Source of the DNA: Promethearchaeota archaeon
Lineage (GTDB): Archaea > Asgardarchaeota > Lokiarchaeia > Sigyniarchaeales > SOKP01
Direction of reading: 5' to 3'
NCBI GenBank assembly: GCA_019058245.1
Contig: JAHPZJ010000028.1
Location: 234,623 to 266,678, forward strand
DNA length: 32,056 nucleotides
The position numbers and the translations under genes were made by a program. How positions within the stretch are numbered: position 1 is the first letter of the stretch; every line of letters begins with the position of its first letter. The notes under the pieces were generated by a model, which saw only the letters and a list, made by a program, of their open reading frames with translations, was not told the DNA's origin and searched no databases. Below, piece by piece: positions 23,078 through 31,373 of this stretch.

Positions 23078-23866
23078 TTGCTTAAAAAGATATTTCCAAA
23101 TATTAGACTCATTGCTAAATTAACAAATATACCTCTTTTGGGTACTATATTCGATCAGCTCCTTTTTAAAGGAGATGATATTATTTATCTTCCCATGGAT
23201 AAAATTATTGAGATAAACAAACCCATAGGAGAATATAATGAATACGTATTACCTTCTCAAGTGCTAGAATATTTCATAAATAAAGCAAAATATCATTGGA
23301 TTATGAATTTCTGTATTTGCAGATCAAGTATGGGATGTAAGAACTATCCAATTAATTTGGGTTGTCTGTTTTTGGGAGATCCTGTATTGGATATCAACCC
23401 TCAATTAGGCAAATTAGTATCTAAAGAAGAAGCTTTAGAGCATCTAAGAAAATGTAGAGAAGCAGGATTAGTTCACATGATTGGTAGAAATAGATTAGAT
23501 TCACAATGGCTAGGCGTTAAACCAGGAGAGAAGTTATTGAGCATATGCAATTGTGATCCATGCTGTTGTTTATGGCGAGTTTCTTCAATATTAAATTCTA
23601 AAATCGGCTCTAAAATTAAAAAAATGCCAGGAATAGAGGTTAGGGTTAATGACAATTGTATTGGATGTGGAACATGTATTAAAGGAGTGTATTTTGTCGA
23701 CGCAATAAAGATTGTAGACAACCACGCTGTTATAAGTAATCAATGTAGAGGATGTGGTCGGTGTGTAGAAATATGTCCTCAAAAGGCAATAGATCTCATA
23801 ATTGAAGATATCCTATACACTAAAAAGTCAATTGAAATAATAAATAAGGCAATAGATTTAGATTAA
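23078..23866 (+). CDS. Iron-sulfur protein with C-terminal ferredoxin domain
   Basis: At least 262 residues. The N-terminal part has cysteine clusters NFCICRSSMGCKNYPINLGC and ICNCDPCCCLWR, a pattern found in a family of archaeal and anaerobic bacterial Fe-S proteins of unknown role. The C-terminus is a ferredoxin domain: CIGCGTC then CRGCGRCVEICP. The first ferredoxin motif lacks its fourth Cys (Val stands where CxxCxxCxxxC needs Cys), so one cluster may be missing or altered. The listed start is TTG 23078, without a Shine-Dalgarno sequence. The frame is open to 23027, and ATA 23051 would give a start reading ARPLWFVKLLKK, which looks like a natural N-terminus. It faces acdA with 10 nt between the stops. 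Confidence 0.82.
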   Translation: MLKKIFPNIRLIAKLTNIPLLGTIFDQLLFKGDDIIYLPMDKIIEINKPIGEYNEYVLPSQVLEYFINKAKYHWIMNFCICRSSMGCKNYPINLGCLFLGDPVLDINPQLGKLVSKEEALEHLRKCREAGLVHMIGRNRLDSQWLGVKPGEKLLSICNCDPCCCLWRVSSILNSKIGSKIKKMPGIEVRVNDNCIGCGTCIKGVYFVDAIKIVDNHAVISNQCRGCGRCVEICPQKAIDLIIEDILYTKKSIEIINKAIDLD

Positions 23867-23876
23867 TTTCAAAAAA

Positions 23877-25325
23877 TTAAGATTTTTCTTTCCAGAAATA
23901 ATTCCCTATTTTCAAATTGTCCATTTTAGTTCTTATTTTTAATGCGGATACTGCTTGAACAGTTTCTTTAATTGAATGGAAAACAGGTATGTTAGCGAGT
24001 TCTAATGATTCAATTATTAAAGAATACTTCTGTACATACGGAACAAAACATACTACAGGTTTGTTTTTATATGCTATAATATTGGCAATTCTTCGTCCAA
24101 TCTGAAAGGAAATGTTAGGTGGGTAAGGTAATAGCAGTAATATAATACATTCTATCTTTTCTAAATCTGATAAGTAGCGAATCACATTTTCAATGTCCGT
24201 ATCTAATACAGAACCTGTTAAATCAATAGGATTGTTAAATGATGCAATTTCTTTTGCAACAGGATTCATAAGCTCCTTTAAGTCCCTTTTTTCTTGTGGT
24301 AAAAAACGAACAGGATTCAACCCATACATCTTTAACATGTCCGAGGCAAGTACAGCATGTCCTCCAGAAACGGACACAATTGCTATATCTCCATTAGTTA
24401 TTATATTTTCTCCAAAAGGGTTTCTACGTTTTGATAGTACATCATATACCTTCAAACATGTCAGTAACTCTCTTTCAGAATGAGGTTGAATAATGAAGTG
24501 TTGTCTTAATGCATTATAAATTATTTTAAAATCCCCTGCTAAACTTGCTGTATGTGATTGAGTTGCAACTTTTCCTTCTCTAGTTTTGCCTCCAAAGTAC
24601 ACTACTACTGTATCCTTTGTTTTTTTTGCTAATTGTAAAAATTCCCTTGCTCTCCCTTCTTTAAAACCTTCTAAATAAAAAGCGATATTTGATGTTTCAG
24701 GATCTATTTGACTAAAATATTCTAATAGCATAACTTCATCTACAACTGCACGATTTCCTATAGATACTGCGGTTGAAACTCCAATATTTCTCTCGAAGAA
24801 TTTATTAAAGAATTGATCAACAAGCACTCCACCTGATTGACTAATTAGTGCTACAGACCCTTTTGGGGGTTTTGTGATACGTTCTGTAGGCAGAAAAATT
24901 GTATCTACAAGTGGTGGAGCATAAACTCCAAGACAATTAGGACCTAATACAGCAATATCGTTGTCAAATGCAATTTTTATTAATTCATCTTGCCTTTTTT
25001 TACCCTTTCCACCAATTTCAGCAAAACCACTACCAATTATCACGGCTGCGGGAATTTTTAAATCTGCACAATCTTGAATATATCCTAACGTGTCATCAGG
25101 ACCGACTGCAATCACAAGAAGATCAGGTATCTCTGGTAATTTATCTAAACGTTCATATAATTGGATACCCTCAATTTCACCAGCATTAGGATATATTCCA
25201 TAAACTTTTACTTGCATTTCAAATTCATTCTTTAACAGGATTATTCTCCCTGGACTTAAAGGATTTTTCTTTGAAATTCCTACAACTGCCATTGAATTTG
25301 GTTTGAAAAGTTTTTCTAAATCCAT
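23877..25325 (-). CDS. acdA: ADP-forming acyl-CoA synthetase alpha subunit (AcdA-like)
   Basis: 482 residues. The CoA-binding domain opens with FKPNSMAVVGISKK; GPNCLGVYAP and ISQSGGVLVDQF follow; IGNRAVVDE is present, and the phosphorylated catalytic His258 lies in QSHTASLAGD. The last third is the succinyl-CoA synthetase-like flavodoxin domain. The alpha subunit forms acyl phosphate and passes it through phospho-histidine; the ATP-grasp beta subunit is needed for ATP synthesis and is not seen nearby, so it must be encoded elsewhere. In fermentative archaea the enzyme makes ATP from acetyl-CoA or other acyl-CoAs. Convergent with the Fe-S protein gene. The substrate is not predictable. Confidence 0.92.
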   Translation of the reverse strand: MDLEKLFKPNSMAVVGISKKNPLSPGRIILLKNEFEMQVKVYGIYPNAGEIEGIQLYERLDKLPEIPDLLVIAVGPDDTLGYIQDCADLKIPAAVIIGSGFAEIGGKGKKRQDELIKIAFDNDIAVLGPNCLGVYAPPLVDTIFLPTERITKPPKGSVALISQSGGVLVDQFFNKFFERNIGVSTAVSIGNRAVVDEVMLLEYFSQIDPETSNIAFYLEGFKEGRAREFLQLAKKTKDTVVVYFGGKTREGKVATQSHTASLAGDFKIIYNALRQHFIIQPHSERELLTCLKVYDVLSKRRNPFGENIITNGDIAIVSVSGGHAVLASDMLKMYGLNPVRFLPQEKRDLKELMNPVAKEIASFNNPIDLTGSVLDTDIENVIRYLSDLEKIECIILLLLPYPPNISFQIGRRIANIIAYKNKPVVCFVPYVQKYSLIIESLELANIPVFHSIKETVQAVSALKIRTKMDNLKIGNYFWKEKS

Positions 25326-25533
25326 GTTACATAGATTTTATCATTAGTTAGTATTAATATATACTTTTCGAAGATTTAAATTATTTAATTTTTCCTTTTT
25401 TTCAAAAAGGATTATAGATGTTATTTTATAATTTAAAAAATTAATCAAAATTATTTAATTTAATAGTAGAAAAGAGTAAAGAAAAAAGAAAAATTAAAAA
25501 AATCAATAAATACTCTAATAAATTAACTAGATC

Positions 25534-26424
25534 TTAAAATTCATATCCACATTTTTTACAAACATGTTTTTTAGCATACATAGGGATATGTCCTACATAT
25601 GAGAGAACTTTACCTTTATCTTCGACAGTTTTTATATCGTTCCCTACGGCCCCACACATTGGACATGTAATTCTCTCGTCACTAGCGAATCCTCCTGCTC
25701 CAATGTCGGGCGGTTTCAATTCTTCTAGTTCCGATTCAACTTCATGGAGATGCTCTGATGTTGACTCTAAGACTTGTTCTTTTTGATTAACTTGATCTGT
25801 TAATTCTTGGATTTGAGTATCTCTTTGTAAAAGGGTGTTATTTAACTCACTTAATTGTGAATTTAATTGATTAATTTCACTTTGAGCTTTAGTAAGTTCA
25901 TTTTCAGTATTATTTAATTCTTCAACTTGAGAAGTAAGTTTATTTATTTCTTCTTCATTTGTTGATAATTGAGATTCTAAGGTTGAAGCTTTCTCTTGAG
26001 CAGTATTTAATTCAGATGTTAAGCTGGTTATTTTATCGTCGGATTCAGAAGCTCTACTTTCGCTTAGAGACAAATTATTTTCAAGATCTTCAGATTTACT
26101 TTTAAATTCAGCTAATTCTTGCTTGAGTTCATTATTCTCAGTATTCAAATTTTTTATTACATCTTGATCTTCTGATTTAAGCTTTGCAAGTTCATTTCGA
26201 GTTTCGGTTGATTTTTTTTCAGTATATTCAAGTTTGGATTGAGTTTCATCAAGATTATTCATTGTATCGGCAAGCTTATCCTTTGTTTGAGTTAATTCAT
26301 TCTTAGTTTCACTTAACTGCTTTTCTAAATCATTAACTTTAGCTCTGAGGTCCAGTAAGAGTCTGCCTTCAACTGCTATTTTCTTTTCTGGCTTTTGTTC
26401 TGCTTTTGCCCAGTCAATACTAAT
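25534..26424 (-). CDS. Coiled-coil protein with C-terminal zinc ribbon, apparent AUU start
   Basis: About 296 residues. From about 15 to 235 it is one long coiled coil rich in Leu, Glu, Ser, Asn and Gln (repeated LTSQVEEL-like units). The end is a zinc ribbon: ITCPMCGAVG and, about 30 residues later, VCKKCGYEF. No family recognised; the layout suggests a scaffold with a binding head. The first ATG in frame (26262) would start in the middle of the coiled coil; the same heptad pattern continues upstream to 26424. No ATG, GTG or TTG exists in that extension, but AUU 26424-26422 lies 6 nt after a full AAGGTGA (26437-26431). Confidence 0.8.
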   Translation of the reverse strand: MSIDWAKAEQKPEKKIAVEGRLLLDLRAKVNDLEKQLSETKNELTQTKDKLADTMNNLDETQSKLEYTEKKSTETRNELAKLKSEDQDVIKNLNTENNELKQELAEFKSKSEDLENNLSLSESRASESDDKITSLTSELNTAQEKASTLESQLSTNEEEINKLTSQVEELNNTENELTKAQSEINQLNSQLSELNNTLLQRDTQIQELTDQVNQKEQVLESTSEHLHEVESELEELKPPDIGAGGFASDERITCPMCGAVGNDIKTVEDKGKVLSYVGHIPMYAKKHVCKKCGYEF

Positions 26425-26430
26425 TATAAT

Positions 26431-26437
26431 TCACCTT
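26431..26437 (-). promoter_or_regulatory. Shine-Dalgarno sequence before an AUU start
   Basis: AAGGTGA on the minus strand, 6 nt before AUU 26424. The next in-frame codons read SIDWAKAEQKPEKK and join the coiled coil without a stop. Confidence 0.65.
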
Positions 26438-26627
26438 GTTCAATTTTTTTGTTTAATGAATTGATTTTATGAAATAAATATGTTAATAATATATAAATTA
26501 TAGTGTATTAAGTTTTTGGATATTTTAAATTTTGAAATTCAATTGCTAGAATTAAATATGATGATTTAATTATTTTTAAAATGATAATATATTATGAAGA
26601 AATCATTATTGAACTATAATTAATACG

Positions 26628-27494
26628 ATGCAAAATAGCGAGAATTCACAATTCAAAATCGAATATATTTCGACTTCTGGGGTGTATAAAACACCATTTA
26701 CTCTAATTATCCTACTACAATTTTTTATAGGATGCTTGGTGGTTATTTCAATTAATTTATGGTTTTACAATGATCTATTTTTCCTTCTCACAGGAAAGAG
26801 ATTTCTATCATTTCTATTAATTGGTCAATGGTGGGAATGGTTACTGCTTCCATTGAATATTTATGGGAATCTTTTATTATTTGCGTTTTCGGTTATTTTA
26901 TTTTCAGCATTTCTTTTTAAAGTTCTAAATAAAATATATCCTCCAAGGGAAGGCGTATTTGAAAAGGGTAGTAAAGAATGGAAATACACTCATCGAAGAT
27001 TTTGGATGGCATATTTTCCAATTTGGTTAGCAAGATCATTACCACTCCCCTGGTCCGATATTTTCGTTTATCGTTTTTTAGGAGTACATATAGGTAAAAA
27101 TGTTGTTGCTTATGAAGGATATATTGATCCTGAATTTGTAGAGATTGAGGATTACACGATGACTTCACTTAATATTTGCATTTTTTCTCATCTAATCTAT
27201 CATGACAAAATTTTAATTAAAAGGGTAAAAATAGGGAAGACTTGTATTGTTGGACCTCAAACTATTATTAGTCCTGGGACTATACTCCAAGATGGAGCTA
27301 TTTTAGGAGTTAATAGTTATACATGGGTAAATCAAATACTCGATGGAGATTTTATCCATGTTGGAACCCCAGTGAATAAAAAACTTCAAATTCAATCAGT
27401 AGAAGAATCCATAAAAAAAGCAGAGAGAATTAAGGAAGAATCTCAAAAAAAAATAAATAATACAGATAAAAAAATTATTGGAGCTAATAGATAA
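26628..27494 (+). CDS. Membrane-anchored hexapeptide (left-handed beta-helix) acyltransferase-like protein
   Basis: 288 residues. Two hydrophobic stretches (about 22-45 and 65-100) are likely membrane segments, followed by the conserved-looking NKIYPPREGVF. The C-terminal half has the hexapeptide-repeat pattern of left-handed beta-helix transferases: LGVHIGKNVV, VEIEDYTMTS, VKIGKTCIVGPQTIISPGTI, DGAILGVNSY and the closing HVGTPVNKK. Such proteins transfer acetyl or longer acyl groups to sugars, lipids or peptides. The C-terminus (about 262-288) is a Lys/Glu-rich tail. The stop is 2 nt before the next gene, a paralogue. Substrate unknown; a cell-surface or lipid role is suggested by the membrane segments. 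Confidence 0.8.
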   Translation: MQNSENSQFKIEYISTSGVYKTPFTLIILLQFFIGCLVVISINLWFYNDLFFLLTGKRFLSFLLIGQWWEWLLLPLNIYGNLLLFAFSVILFSAFLFKVLNKIYPPREGVFEKGSKEWKYTHRRFWMAYFPIWLARSLPLPWSDIFVYRFLGVHIGKNVVAYEGYIDPEFVEIEDYTMTSLNICIFSHLIYHDKILIKRVKIGKTCIVGPQTIISPGTILQDGAILGVNSYTWVNQILDGDFIHVGTPVNKKLQIQSVEESIKKAERIKEESQKKINNTDKKIIGANR

Positions 27495-27496
27495 AA

Positions 27497-28234
27497 ATGT
27501 TTCAACCAGCAAGTTTAAAAGGAGATTCTCCAACTCCCATAGATGAGGAATTCAGGAATAAATATCTAATCTTATATTTCATCAATATCATTTTAAGTAT
27601 TATTCCATGTGTTTTGTTTGAACTTGGGTATTTAGGTATATTCTGGAAAAAAGGAATTTACCTATTATATTTCTTTCTATTACCTCTAAACATCATACTA
27701 TTAATCTATTTACTACAGTTTAGTGCAATAATAATTTCCATTTTATTTTTAACTGTTCTAAAGTTAATTTATCCTCCAAAAGAGGGTACTTTTAAGAGAA
27801 ATTCGAAAGATAAGGATTATATTTATTGGAATATAAGAAATATTATTAAAAAATGGCCACTTTTTATTACTGCATCAAATCCTTTCCCTTGGTTCAAAAA
27901 CCGTTTTACACTCCGGTTTTTTGGAGTGAAAATTGGAAAAAATGGAATGCATGATAATAGCTGGATCTCTTCTGAATTTGTATCTATTGGTAAAAATGTA
28001 ATTATTGGAATGAATAGTACTTTATTGAGTTTTGGAATTGAACAAGATACGTTTATTTTAAGAAAAATTATTGTAGAGGATAATGTAATCATAGGAGCAA
28101 AATGTGTATTGTTACCAGGAACCCATATTAAATACAACACAAAACTATCTGCTCATTCATATACTAATTTTAATGCAATTTTACATGAGAATTCAATATA
28201 TATGGGTCATCCCGCAAAATTAAAAGAAAAATGA
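27497..28234 (+). CDS. Second membrane-anchored hexapeptide acyltransferase-like paralogue
   Basis: 245 residues. Same plan as the preceding gene: two hydrophobic stretches (about 20-50 and 55-90), then KLIYPPKEGTF, the FFGVKIGKNGM segment and hexapeptide turns VSIGKNVIIGMNS, IVEDNVIIGAKCVLLPGTHI, closing with YMGHPAKLKEK. It lacks the N-terminal extension and Lys/Glu tail of its neighbour. The shared IYPP(R/K)EG junction and gene order indicate tandem duplication. The stop TGA is followed 6 nt later by the start of the metallophosphoesterase gene, so all three genes are probably translated from one transcript. Confidence 0.8.
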   Translation: MFQPASLKGDSPTPIDEEFRNKYLILYFINIILSIIPCVLFELGYLGIFWKKGIYLLYFFLLPLNIILLIYLLQFSAIIISILFLTVLKLIYPPKEGTFKRNSKDKDYIYWNIRNIIKKWPLFITASNPFPWFKNRFTLRFFGVKIGKNGMHDNSWISSEFVSIGKNVIIGMNSTLLSFGIEQDTFILRKIIVEDNVIIGAKCVLLPGTHIKYNTKLSAHSYTNFNAILHENSIYMGHPAKLKEK

Positions 28235-28240
28235 AAGATA

Positions 28241-29836
28241 ATGATATTTGAAAAGAGCGTTAAAATTAATTCAGAAGAGAAAAAGAAAACAAAAAAAAGA
28301 TTAGTAATTATATCAGATACTCATATCAGTAGAGGAAGGGGTTCCTTTAATCTCCATGCGTATAATTTAGGAATAGAACAAATAAACAAGATAAAAAATG
28401 TTGATCTTTATCTTCATCTTGGTGATATCACACAATCAGGTACTCTTTTAGAATACGAGTATGCTATAGAGCAATTTAAAAAATTTAAACCTAAATCTAA
28501 ATGTCCATTGATGATTTTAATAGGAAATCATGACGCTATGAATGTAGGATATTTACTTTTTGAAGAGATGATTGGTAAGAGGCATTATGAATATGAAGAT
28601 GATGAAATCTATGTAATTGGAATAGATAGTACTAAGCCAGATTTACCTGGTGGAATAATACATCATAATGTAATTGACGCAGTAAAAAAAAGATTAGAAA
28701 AACCAGAAAGAGAAAATAAGCTTAAAGTAGTATGTTTTCATCATCAATTAATTCCAATTCCAAATACTGGAAAGGAAAGATCTGCTATAGATGATTCAGG
28801 AGATATGCTAAAAATGCTTTTAGACACTAAAGTAGATTTAGTATTAAATGGACATAGACATATTTCAAATCTTTATACTGTTAGTAGTAGTGATAAAGAT
28901 TTATATATCTTTAATGCAGGAACGTTCTGTTGTAATAAAACTAGGTATCGAGAATTATTTACATACTCAATTATTGATATTTTTCAAAATGATCTCACAT
29001 TTAAAATAATTCCAATATTAGATTCAAATTCTAAACGCAGAATTCAACGCCAAATAAATTATTATCTTCCATCAATTATTGAAAAAGACCAGAAACCTAT
29101 TTGTAGATTTATGCAAATGTCAGATTCGTTAATCAGAGAAGATTTTGAAAAGGAAATAACTAATTTAGATAGGGCTATAAAGAAAATTAATGAAATACCT
29201 AATGTAGATTTGGTAGTACACACGGGAAATTTAACTCAAAATAGCTATAAGGATGAATTTAGAATAGCAAGAGAGAAAATAAGTGAATTAAATTATCCCT
29301 ATTTAATTGTACCTGGATATACAGATTCAAAACCACCTGCTTGGGATTATTGGAATTATTATTTTGGTGAATCTAATCCTTTATTTGAAAATGATCTGTT
29401 ATATTTTCAAGGATTAAATTCTACCACTCGTGATTCTAAAGATGGATTTATTGGACGAAAAAAGTTGAATAGATTTATTGAAAAGGTTTTATCCCTTAGT
29501 CATGAAAAGATCTTTGGAGTTTGTTGCTTTCATAGTCTAATTCCTACTCCTTTAAGTGTATGGAGGACGGAGCTAATAGATTCAGGTGATGTTCTTTCTC
29601 AATTTGCCCGCTCTCAAATAGATCTATGCTTGAATAGTTCCCCCAGTATATCATTTAATGTTAAAATTGATCATACCGTCTTTTCTACTGGTGGAAATCT
29701 TAACCCTAAACGCTTTGATGAGACTTTTATTGAAATTGAAATTTATGAAAAAGGTAATGTAGTTATAAAAGAATATAATATAAGAACTGGTGAAATGCAT
29801 TTTATTGGTAATTATAATATTAATATCTTTATTTAA
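28241..29836 (+). CDS. Tandem metallophosphoesterase with a degenerate second domain
   Basis: 531 residues, two calcineurin-like domains. Domain 1 (about 20-275) has every metal ligand motif: SDTH with Asp26 and His28, GD at 61-62, GNHD at 95-98, FHH at 166-168 and GHRH at 204-207. Domain 2 (about 285-525) matches in order and spacing but the ligands are gone: DSL for DTH, GN for GD, GYTD for GNHD, FHS for HH and NSSPS for GHRH. Domain 2 is therefore probably a structural or binding copy. The substrate is unknown; the link to two acyltransferase-like membrane proteins in the same unit suggests lipid or surface-polymer work. No signal peptide, so the enzyme acts in the cytoplasm. Confidence 0.88.
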   Translation: MIFEKSVKINSEEKKKTKKRLVIISDTHISRGRGSFNLHAYNLGIEQINKIKNVDLYLHLGDITQSGTLLEYEYAIEQFKKFKPKSKCPLMILIGNHDAMNVGYLLFEEMIGKRHYEYEDDEIYVIGIDSTKPDLPGGIIHHNVIDAVKKRLEKPERENKLKVVCFHHQLIPIPNTGKERSAIDDSGDMLKMLLDTKVDLVLNGHRHISNLYTVSSSDKDLYIFNAGTFCCNKTRYRELFTYSIIDIFQNDLTFKIIPILDSNSKRRIQRQINYYLPSIIEKDQKPICRFMQMSDSLIREDFEKEITNLDRAIKKINEIPNVDLVVHTGNLTQNSYKDEFRIAREKISELNYPYLIVPGYTDSKPPAWDYWNYYFGESNPLFENDLLYFQGLNSTTRDSKDGFIGRKKLNRFIEKVLSLSHEKIFGVCCFHSLIPTPLSVWRTELIDSGDVLSQFARSQIDLCLNSSPSISFNVKIDHTVFSTGGNLNPKRFDETFIEIEIYEKGNVVIKEYNIRTGEMHFIGNYNINIFI

Positions 29837-29995
29837 CCAGAAATTGAGGGCATTTTTAAAAAATATTCTGAATGTAATTATTTATATGTTTTAGAGAAAA
29901 ATTAAACTTATTTGCCTATTTTGTTTTATTAAAATAAAGAATTAGTTTAAAATGAATAATTTATCTAAGCGATTTAGTTTAATAGGGATTTTTAT

Positions 29996-30277
29996 ATGGC
30001 TAAAGTGAAATTAAACTTATTGAATATTTTCCATCTAAGAATTAACAAAAGAACTTTAGAATATGATGGTAATACTGTTGGCAATATAATTTATCAATTC
30101 TTAAAAGAATATAGAGAAAAACTTGAAGATGAATTATTAGACAAGAAAAAACAGAAATTAAATAGCCACATTCTAATATTATTGAACGGTCGTAATATTA
30201 AGTACCTAAAAAATTACAAAACACGCCTTAAAGATGGAGATGAACTTTATTTTTCTTATCCCTTATCAGGAGGATGA
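29996..30277 (+). CDS. MoaD/Urm1-like beta-grasp protein ending in Gly-Gly
   Basis: 93 residues. It has the ubiquitin-like beta-grasp pattern of MoaD, SAMP and Urm1: an N-terminal strand, a helix near GNIIYQFLKEY, the strand ILILLNGRNIKYL, then KTRLKDGDELYFSYPLSGG. It ends exactly in GG, the form needed for adenylation by an E1-like enzyme, so it can carry sulfur as a thiocarboxylate or be joined to proteins. No E1-like or MoaE gene is adjacent. Compared with typical MoaD (about 80 residues) it has a longer loop in the middle. The gene stands between the phosphoesterase and the Rag-like GTPase with its own AT-rich upstream. Confidence 0.8.
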   Translation: MAKVKLNLLNIFHLRINKRTLEYDGNTVGNIIYQFLKEYREKLEDELLDKKKQKLNSHILILLNGRNIKYLKNYKTRLKDGDELYFSYPLSGG

Positions 30278-30411
30278 AAAGATTGTTTTTTTTAACATTA
30301 AGCTTAAATATTAATATCATCATTTTTTTTTTATAAAAGCGATTATTTATTAATAGTTTTTAATATTGAATAATTTAGAGAAAGCTTCAAAAAAACAGTA
30401 TAAATTCGAAA

Positions 30412-30419
30412 TTAGGTGA
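30412..30419 (+). promoter_or_regulatory. Shine-Dalgarno sequence before an AUA start
   Basis: TTAGGTGA, 6 nt before AUA 30426. It would be too far (27 nt) to serve ATG 30447. Confidence 0.6.
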
Positions 30420-30425
30420 TTAAAT

Positions 30426-31361
30426 ATAACAAAAAAAATTGGAGTAATGGGCTTGGATAATGCGGGAAAAACAAGTATCATAACTGTAATAACGCAGCGT
30501 TTTGGTTTTGAAGAAGAAGTAGCTAGATTGACACCTACAAGAAGAATTGCTCGTGATTCTTTTAAATTTTTAGGGATTGAATTTGCTAGGATGGATTTTG
30601 GAGGTCAGAAGCAATATAGGGAAGAATATTTAAAACATCCGGAAAAATATCTAATGGGAACAGATCTGCTTTTCTATGTTATTGATGCTCAGGATTTTAA
30701 TCGTTATATTGAATCTATCGATTATTTAGAGGAGATTCTACTCTTTTTCAAAGAAGAACAAGAATATATCCCAATCTGTATTCTTTTTCATAAATTTGAT
30801 CCTCAACTTGTTGATGATAAAGACATTAATAAGCGGATTCTTACATTGAAGCAGGCTTTAACAAGATATTCGCATGCATTTGATATATTTTTCTTTGAAA
30901 CAACAATTTTCGATATAAAATCTGTTATGGATGCATTTTCAAGTGGATTATCAATGTTATTTGAAAAAATGGAAATGGTGTCTCAATTATTTTCAGAATT
31001 AAGTAAGAACTATAACTCCATTTTGATAGCATTATTTGATGCTAAGGGCATAACTTTAGGGGAATATTATAGACCCCATCTTCATTTGTCGGAGAAATTA
31101 AAGATATATGAAATGTATATTGAATTGCATAAACGGATTGTAAATGAAAATAGGAATCTTTTAGAATTTTCAGATAAATTTGAGAATGGAGAGCGATTTT
31201 CAGGTATAATTGAAGTTCTTAATTTTGGTAATTTGGATTTCTATTTATTATTCATTGTAGAGGAAGATAAGTCAGATTTAGAAAAAACAATCAATATTCT
31301 AGATAAAATCGAAGCTGCGAAACCTCAAATGGAGAATTTAATACTTCAAATTATTCAATAA
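30426..31361 (+). CDS. Rag/Gtr-like GTPase with C-terminal roadblock-like domain, apparent AUA start
   Basis: About 311 residues. GTPase domain: P-loop GLDNAGKTS, G3 DFGGQ, and HKFD in place of NKxD, the form typical of Rag/Gtr GTPases. From about 190 to the end a second alpha/beta domain (SILIALFDAKGITLGEYY, then RFSGIIEVLNFGNLDFYLLFIV) resembles a roadblock/longin fold, as in eukaryotic Rag proteins, which pair through such domains. ATG 30447 would remove the first strand KKIGVMG; the frame is open back to 30420 without ATG, GTG or TTG, and AUA 30426 lies 6 nt after TTAGGTGA. Rag GTPases in eukaryotes signal amino acid status at membranes; the role here is unknown. An Arf-like assignment is the alternative. 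Confidence 0.82.
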   Translation: MTKKIGVMGLDNAGKTSIITVITQRFGFEEEVARLTPTRRIARDSFKFLGIEFARMDFGGQKQYREEYLKHPEKYLMGTDLLFYVIDAQDFNRYIESIDYLEEILLFFKEEQEYIPICILFHKFDPQLVDDKDINKRILTLKQALTRYSHAFDIFFFETTIFDIKSVMDAFSSGLSMLFEKMEMVSQLFSELSKNYNSILIALFDAKGITLGEYYRPHLHLSEKLKIYEMYIELHKRIVNENRNLLEFSDKFENGERFSGIIEVLNFGNLDFYLLFIVEEDKSDLEKTINILDKIEAAKPQMENLILQIIQ

Positions 31362-31373
31362 ATTTAAAAAATA

